Shown here: piece by piece, positions 6,889-9,969 of the stretch
How positions within the stretch are numbered: the first letter of the stretch is position 1
Layout: every line of letters begins with the position of its first letter
Assembly: GCA_002085465.1 (NCBI GenBank)
Contig: NBML01000098.1
Coordinates: 1 to 9,969, forward strand
Reading direction: 5' to 3'
DNA from: Desulfobacteraceae bacterium 4572_89
Lineage (GTDB): Bacteria > Desulfobacterota > Desulfobacteria > Desulfobacterales > Desulfobacteraceae
DNA length: 9,969 bases
The notes under the pieces: model-generated
Databases searched by the model: none
Seen by the model: the letters and a program-made list of their open reading frames with translations, nothing else
Told to the model about the DNA's origin: nothing
Made by a program: the position numbers and the translations under genes

Positions 6889-7164
6889 CTATAGTTCAAA
6901 CTCCCTTGAGGTGACGGTATCCTCCATTCTCTGAATCCTGCGGTCAATGTTATCAAATTTTTTCTTGATCCGCCGGATGGCTGATTCCCTGGAGTTGGTA
7001 TAGGATTGATAAAATTCATGGGAGCGGTATATATTATTGCCCGAGGCAAGGCGTGTAAGCCCGTCCCTGAACCGGGAATATTGATGCCTGCCGGACCGGT
7101 CAAACCTGCGGCCCTGTCTCTGTTTATATCTACGATGATATTTCATTCCATTGCCCATTCTCAT
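6889..7164 (-). CDS. pspC: PspC-like protein lacking its transmembrane core
   Basis: This is a 91-residue basic protein. The last 40 residues match the cytoplasmic tail of PspC: EFYQSYTNSRESAIRRIKK, then DNIDRRIQRMEDTVTSREFE. The MExxVTSxxF motif is also at the end of E. coli PspC. The N-terminus (MKYHRRYKQRQGRR) and the first residues of the PspC domain (RDGLTRLASGNNI) resemble relatives, but the GVCxGxA segment and the membrane helix that should follow are missing, about 60-70 residues. The product cannot span the membrane, so it would not work as a normal stress sensor. It follows the pspB-like stop by one base, implying translational coupling. The Met at 7146 (MKYHRRY) is an alternative start. 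Natural variant, decaying gene and assembly collapse all remain possible. Confidence 0.6.
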   Translation of the reverse strand: MRMGNGMKYHRRYKQRQGRRFDRSGRHQYSRFRDGLTRLASGNNIYRSHEFYQSYTNSRESAIRRIKKKFDNIDRRIQRMEDTVTSREFEL

Positions 7165-7165
7165 T

Positions 7166-7411
7166 TTATCTGTCCCGTTTCTGTCGTTCTATCAATATTG
7201 TTTCCAGCGCTTCCACCCGCTCTTCCATTTTGGAAAGTCCGTTGAAAATATCCTGAATCATTTTTGTTTCATCGGTCTGGGCCTGCCTCTCCTTTTTGGA
7301 AAGCCCCCCGGTTTTGGCTGCCCGTATTACGCCGATAATGACCAGTCCCAGGGTGGCGAGCAAAAGCATTCCGCCTCCGATCATAACTCCCGCAAAGTAT
7401 AAGCCGTGCAT
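7166..7411 (-). CDS. pspB: PspB-like phage-shock membrane protein
   Basis: This 81-residue protein is probably inner-membrane. One transmembrane helix lies at about 5-30 (FAGVMIGGGMLLLATLGLV), followed by a basic linker and a C-terminal amphipathic coiled coil (MIQDIFNGLSKMEERVEALE, then TILIERQ). That coiled coil resembles the RM-ERIxxLExIL helix of PspB. PspB normally acts with PspC to release PspF from PspA inhibition. Start choice: AGGGAG lies about 10 bases before the ATG at 7411 and only 1-2 bases before the ATG at 7420, so I prefer 7411. The frame opens further up at a TTG (7441) that has no support. It lies between pspA and the pspC remnant. Other short membrane proteins with a coiled coil cannot be excluded. 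Confidence 0.65.
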   Translation of the reverse strand: MHGLYFAGVMIGGGMLLLATLGLVIIGVIRAAKTGGLSKKERQAQTDETKMIQDIFNGLSKMEERVEALETILIERQKRDR

Positions 7412-7543
7412 TGAAAACATTCTCCCTTTTGATTGAATCAATATTTAGTTTCTTAGCTCTTATTTTTGTGTTTTTTGGACAAGAAAATTGGAAACTCTGT
7501 TTGGTCCCGGCTTGTCCTGGTTTAGGTTGAATTGGAATAATGA

Positions 7544-7607
7544 TTCAGCTTTCGGAATCAGCTGCTTCTACATTGAAGATCAGCTGAATTAAAGTCCGAA
7601 AGCTGAA
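7544..7607. repeat. Long inverted repeat in the pspA-pspB gap
   Basis: TTCAGCTTTCGGA (7544-7556) and TCCGAAAGCTGAA (7595-7607) are a perfect 13-bp pair. Inside them CAGCTGCTTC pairs with GAAG and CAGCTG with a 2-base bulge, giving a two-storey hairpin of about 64 bases. It starts 8 bases after the pspA stop. No T tract follows on the minus strand, so it may act as an mRNA processing or stabilising element separating high pspA expression from pspB and pspC. The rest of the 204-base gap is AT-rich and shows nothing else. Confidence 0.7.
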
Positions 7608-7615
7608 ATAGTTGT

Positions 7616-8293
7616 TTATTCTGTAACATCATCACTTGAAGATTGGGAGGATTTTAAGTCGCGAAGCTGTTTTTCAATCTCATCATCGGCGGCTAATTCA
7701 TCAAAGGCCTTTTCAAGACTGCTTTTTTTGCCGTAATTGACCAGGTCTGCCTCTGCTTCCATCCGTTCGATATGGTTTTCCATCTCCTCAAACTTCTGCA
7801 TGACCTCGGAGCTGTCCATCCGCCGCAGCTCTTCCTGGACTTTTTTCTTTTTCGTGGCCCGGATATGTCTCTGAACAAGCAGGCGTTGTTTGTCCCGGGC
7901 CGACTTGAGTTTTGCCTCCAGTTCCTGGATATCATCCCGGTATTGTTCTGCAATCTGGCTGAGGGCTGTAAATTCATTTTCCACCGTCTCTGCCCGCTGG
8001 GTAAACCGCCTCTTTTCCAGGAGCGCCTGCCGCGCCAGGTCATCCCGGCCCTTGGTAACGGCCATGCTTGCCTTGTTTTCCCAAAAAGTTTCCCTCTCTT
8101 TTGTGTCATCCAGGAGCCTGTGAACTTTTTTCTGGTTTGCAATGGTGTTGGCGCAGGAAGATTTGATTTCAATCAATGTGTCTTCAATCTCCCTGATCAT
8201 GAGTTTGATGAGTTTTTCAGGATCTTCAGCCTGGTCCAGCATGGAGTTGAGATTGGATGCGATGATATCTTTGAATCGTGTAAAAATTCCCAT
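7616..8293 (-). CDS. pspA: Phage shock protein A
   Basis: This 225-residue protein of the PspA/IM30/Vipp1 (ESCRT-III-like) family binds and protects stressed inner membrane and, in E. coli, inhibits PspF. The N-terminus MGIFTRFKDIIASNLNSMLD is the membrane-binding amphipathic helix. EDPEKLIKLMIREIEDTLIE follows, which is strongly conserved in the family, and then continuous coiled coil to about residue 200 with many Arg, Lys and Glu. Length is normal (E. coli 222). AAGGAG (complement of 8301-8306) lies seven bases before the ATG. The upstream end of repeat unit E begins only five bases beyond that ribosome-binding site, so the native leader has been interrupted or replaced. pspF is divergent upstream. 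Confidence 0.96.
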   Translation of the reverse strand: MGIFTRFKDIIASNLNSMLDQAEDPEKLIKLMIREIEDTLIEIKSSCANTIANQKKVHRLLDDTKERETFWENKASMAVTKGRDDLARQALLEKRRFTQRAETVENEFTALSQIAEQYRDDIQELEAKLKSARDKQRLLVQRHIRATKKKKVQEELRRMDSSEVMQKFEEMENHIERMEAEADLVNYGKKSSLEKAFDELAADDEIEKQLRDLKSSQSSSDDVTE

Positions 8294-8311
8294 TTGTATT
8301 CTCCTTTTTTT

Positions 8312-8413
8312 GGTAACCGTTCACAGGGTACTGCACCTGCTGCGTTGGCGGGCATTTGAAGTACATGAGTACGTCTGCATGCCCGCCGCCTTGCATCTGC
8401 AGCACCCTGTGAC
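8312..8413 (-). repeat. Structured palindromic repeat, most complete copy (unit E), in the pspA-pspF intergenic region
   Basis: Read on the minus strand it carries both ends of the family: CACAGGGTGCTGCAG on the left and CTGCAC-type CAGTACCCTGTGAACGGTTAC on the right, a terminal inverted repeat with one difference in 14. The internal stem GGCGGGCAT/ATGCCCGCC and the GTAC-TCAT-GTAC hairpin match units B and C. Copies B and C lack one or both ends, so E is the best reference for the element boundaries. It sits between the divergent pspA and pspF genes, next to the pspA ribosome-binding site. Confidence 0.88.
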
Positions 8414-8447
8414 AAAAGATGATGCTTATGATATCTATTCTTGGCGG

Positions 8448-8478
8448 TTGGTTGTTTTAACCATAAAAAGGTTATAAA
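8448..8478 (+). promoter_or_regulatory. Possible sigma-70 promoter for pspF
   Basis: TTGGTT (8448-8453) and TTATAA (8472-8477) are 18 bases apart, about 25 bases before the chosen pspF start. Both are imperfect matches. No convincing -24/-12 sigma-54 promoter for pspA was found on the other strand of this 207-base region, although one is the rule for PspF-controlled operons. Confidence 0.25.
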
Positions 8479-8500
8479 GACTAAAGTTCGGGGAAAATAC

Positions 8501-9454
8501 ATGAGATATCCAAGACGGGCAACTGAATTGGACAGAGATGTTTCCATGCCCCAGGGGCTGGGACAGTCAGAGGTCTTTCTCGAATTTCAGGAGAAAATAT
8601 CCAGGGTCGCTCCCATTGACAGGCCTGTTTTGGTTTTAGGGGAGCGGGGAACCGGCAAGGAGCTGGCTGCCGCCAGAATTCATTTTTTGTCCAAGCGGTG
8701 GCAAAAGCCTCTGGTCACCCTTAACTGCGCCGCTTTGACCCCCACCCTTATCGGATCAGAGCTTTTTGGATATGAAAAAGGCGCTTTTACAGGAGCCGGC
8801 ACACGGCAGGCCGGGCGGTTTGAACAGGCTTCCGGCGGCACCCTGTTTCTGGATGAAATAGGCTCCATACCCATGGAGGTTCAGGAAAAGATCCTGCGGG
8901 TTGTGGAGTATGGTTCTTTTGAACGGGTGGGATCTTCCCGTCCTGTTCAGGTGGATGTAAGGATTGTGGCCGCCACCAATGCCGATCTCTCTGAAATGGC
9001 AGATAAAGGCACATTTAAGCGGGATCTTCTGGACAGGCTCTCCTTTGAGGTGATTTATGCCCCGCCCCTGCGGTATAGAAAAGAGGATATTCTTTTACTG
9101 GCAAACCATTTTGCAGGGCGCATGGCCTTTGAACTGGGCTGGGAAGAGGTGCCCGAACTCTCCCATGGAGCGGTTGAGGCCCTTGAAGCATATTCATGGC
9201 CGGGAAATATCCGGGAGCTGAAAAATGTTGTTGAACGGGCCGTATACAGGTCCGGATCACAGTTGATCCATGGGATCTCCTTTAATCCTTTTCGATCACC
9301 CTATGGAAAGCTCATTGAAAAAAGCGGGACCCCATTACCTGTCTATGAAGAATCTGCCAAGGCTTTGGCAGATGAATTTAAGGGACTTGGGGCTGACCTT
9401 TTAAAAAAACCGTTAAAAGATTTGTCCAGGTGCTTTATGAGCATGGGAAAATAG
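8501..9454 (+). CDS. pspF: PspF-type sigma-54 activator lacking its DNA-binding domain
   Basis: This 317-residue AAA+ activator remodels sigma-54 RNA polymerase at the psp promoter. There is no N-terminal receiver domain, as in PspF. Motifs: Walker A GERGTGKE (47-54), the sigma-54-contacting GAFTGA loop (94-99), Walker B GGTLFLDEIG (112-121), an Arg-finger region FKRDLLDRL (172-180) and sensor II WPGNIREL (233-240). The ATPase looks intact. After DLLKKPLKD (299-307) the protein ends in a short unrelated tail, and the usual Fis-type helix-turn-helix (about 40 residues ending LGLTYxQFRGL-like) is missing. The cobalamin riboswitch begins almost at once. The start is set at MRYPRR with CGGGG 7 bases upstream. 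The frame also opens at 8441, without a ribosome-binding site. Without the HTH it could act only from solution or through another regulator. Confidence 0.85.
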   Translation: MRYPRRATELDRDVSMPQGLGQSEVFLEFQEKISRVAPIDRPVLVLGERGTGKELAAARIHFLSKRWQKPLVTLNCAALTPTLIGSELFGYEKGAFTGAGTRQAGRFEQASGGTLFLDEIGSIPMEVQEKILRVVEYGSFERVGSSRPVQVDVRIVAATNADLSEMADKGTFKRDLLDRLSFEVIYAPPLRYRKEDILLLANHFAGRMAFELGWEEVPELSHGAVEALEAYSWPGNIRELKNVVERAVYRSGSQLIHGISFNPFRSPYGKLIEKSGTPLPVYEESAKALADEFKGLGADLLKKPLKDLSRCFMSMGK

Positions 9455-9456
9455 AG

Positions 9457-9719
9457 GCATGGTGCCATTAAGAGACGGTATGCCGCCTTGGTTTTTCCAA
9501 TAGGGAACTCCGTGAAAATCGGAGACGGGCCCGCCGCTGTGATCCTTTTTCCCATATCTGTTTTTCATGGGTGAATCCTTCGGTCTTGTATGCCACTGCT
9601 TTTTAGTGTTCTGATTTGTTCTTGAAATTGATCCTGCAATTTTCGCAGGGCATGGAATGGATGGAATACCGAGTGGGAAGGCTGCTGAAGTGAGAAGGAG
9701 AGTCAGAAGACCTGCCTGA
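9457..9719 (+). promoter_or_regulatory. Cobalamin (adenosylcobalamin-class) riboswitch
   Basis: The aptamer shows the family's landmarks in order: GGTGCC near 9461, then AATAGGGAAC (9499-9508), GTGAAAATCGGAGACGGGCC, and CCGCCGCTGTGATCC. GCCACTG follows at 9592-9598, then GAGTGGGAAGGC (9671-9682) and the B12 box AGTCAGAAGACCTGCC (9701-9716). Cobalamin binding normally lowers expression of transport or synthesis genes downstream. The aptamer starts within a few bases of the truncated pspF stop. The expression platform from 9720 to 9942 contains competing hairpins (GCTGCC at 9830-9835 with GGCAGC, or GGCAG with CTGCC further on), but no T-rich terminator is obvious, so control may be at translation. 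Confidence 0.94.
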
Positions 9720-9942
9720 ACAAAATGAGCTTTTTTCGCGGACAGAGAATAGCTCATTGATCCTTCCGGATAAACACGGGACATCCCGGATCACTATTAC
9801 TATTACGGTTTCGGGTGTTCCCATTGCCCCTGCTGCCTGGAAAGATGACTTTGGCAGCAATGGTCTCTTTGAGTCTGCCCCCATAAATCCGCTGTAGTTT
9901 TCATTTATGTCCATTGGAAAATTTATTCTTAAGGAGAAAGTG
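9720..9942 (+). promoter_or_regulatory. Leader between riboswitch and downstream gene
   Basis: This is 223 bases without a confident gene. It probably holds the expression platform. One plus-strand frame reads protein-like text to a stop at about 9896 (for example ITITITVSGVPIAPAAW, then KDDFGSNGLFESAPINPL) with no good start codon or ribosome-binding site, so it may be a remnant. AAGGAG for the next gene lies at 9931-9936. Confidence 0.4.
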
Positions 9943-9969
9943 ATGAAAAGCAAGAGCTCTGTAGTTTTT
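9943..9969 (+). CDS. Start of riboswitch-controlled gene (cut off by window end)
   Basis: Only nine codons are visible (MKSKSSVVF). AAGGAG ends six bases before the ATG. A Lys-rich start turning hydrophobic fits a signal peptide. Behind a cobalamin riboswitch, a TonB-dependent vitamin B12 receptor (BtuB-like) or another cobalamin transport component is the most common outcome, but that is inference from context alone. Confidence 0.6.

Noticed and set aside
6636..6914. Plus-strand 92-residue frame
   Set aside because: It is made of units C and D plus antisense to the pspC remnant. Its protein-like look comes from the repeat.
5364..8413. CRISPR array
   Set aside because: The repeats are about 100 bp, far apart, in mixed orientation and palindromic, with genes between them and no cas genes.
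8414..8500. Sigma-54 (-24/-12) promoter for the psp genes
   Set aside because: TTGGC-containing stretches exist, including 8441, but no GC-type -12 element sits at the required distance on either strand.
8197..8547. Minus-strand frame from the pspF start through unit E into pspA
   Set aside because: It overlaps pspA in a wrong frame and includes repeat-derived residues only.
9603..9953. Minus-strand 116-residue frame
   Set aside because: It lies antisense to the cobalamin riboswitch, and the conserved bases are explained by the aptamer.

Overview
The window most likely comes from a sulfate-reducing deltaproteobacterium of the Desulfobacterales. This is inferred from the style of its Psp proteins, a cysteine-rich double-cluster ferredoxin, a cobalamin riboswitch, and a family of structured palindromic repeats whose chance translations are peptides I associate with Desulfobacteraceae genomes. 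No rRNA, tRNA or other taxonomic marker is present, so the assignment is tentative.

Layout. 1-435 (+) is the 3' end of an outer-membrane beta-barrel gene. 475-579 is a palindromic repeat lying between convergent genes. 599-4232 (-) is a chemotaxis-type pair: a methyl-accepting chemotaxis protein followed by a CheA-derived protein that has lost its phosphotransfer domain and key ATP-binding boxes. 4281-4480 (-) is a frameshifted remnant of a sigma-54 activator. 4491-4822 is a gene-poor spacer with a 21-bp tandem duplication, followed by a small unknown gene (4823-5155, +) and a probable terminator. 5506-6591 (+) is a cysteine-rich 4Fe-4S protein flanked by two direct 102-bp repeats. 6889-8293 (-) is a phage-shock operon in the order pspA, pspB-like, pspC remnant. 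Divergent from it is pspF (8501-9454, +). 9457-9719 (+) is a clear cobalamin riboswitch, whose downstream gene starts at 9943 and runs off the window.

How the parts work together. The MCP and the CheA-like protein probably form one transcription unit whose signalling output is uncertain, because the kinase parts look inactive and no CheY, CheR or CheB is present. PspF, PspA, PspB and PspC normally form an inner-membrane stress response. Here the PspC-like protein lacks its membrane domain and PspF lacks its DNA-binding domain, so the system looks remodelled or decaying.

Two themes stand out. First, at least five units of one structured repeat family (475-579, 5364-5484, 6650-6751, 6752-6800, 8312-8413) sit at gene boundaries, and their stems and hairpins are kept while the bases change on both sides. 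Second, several proteins look like family members with a whole segment removed in frame or at the end (CheA-like, MCP, PspC, PspF), next to an outright pseudogene. Whether the second theme is biology or an assembly effect cannot be settled from the sequence alone.
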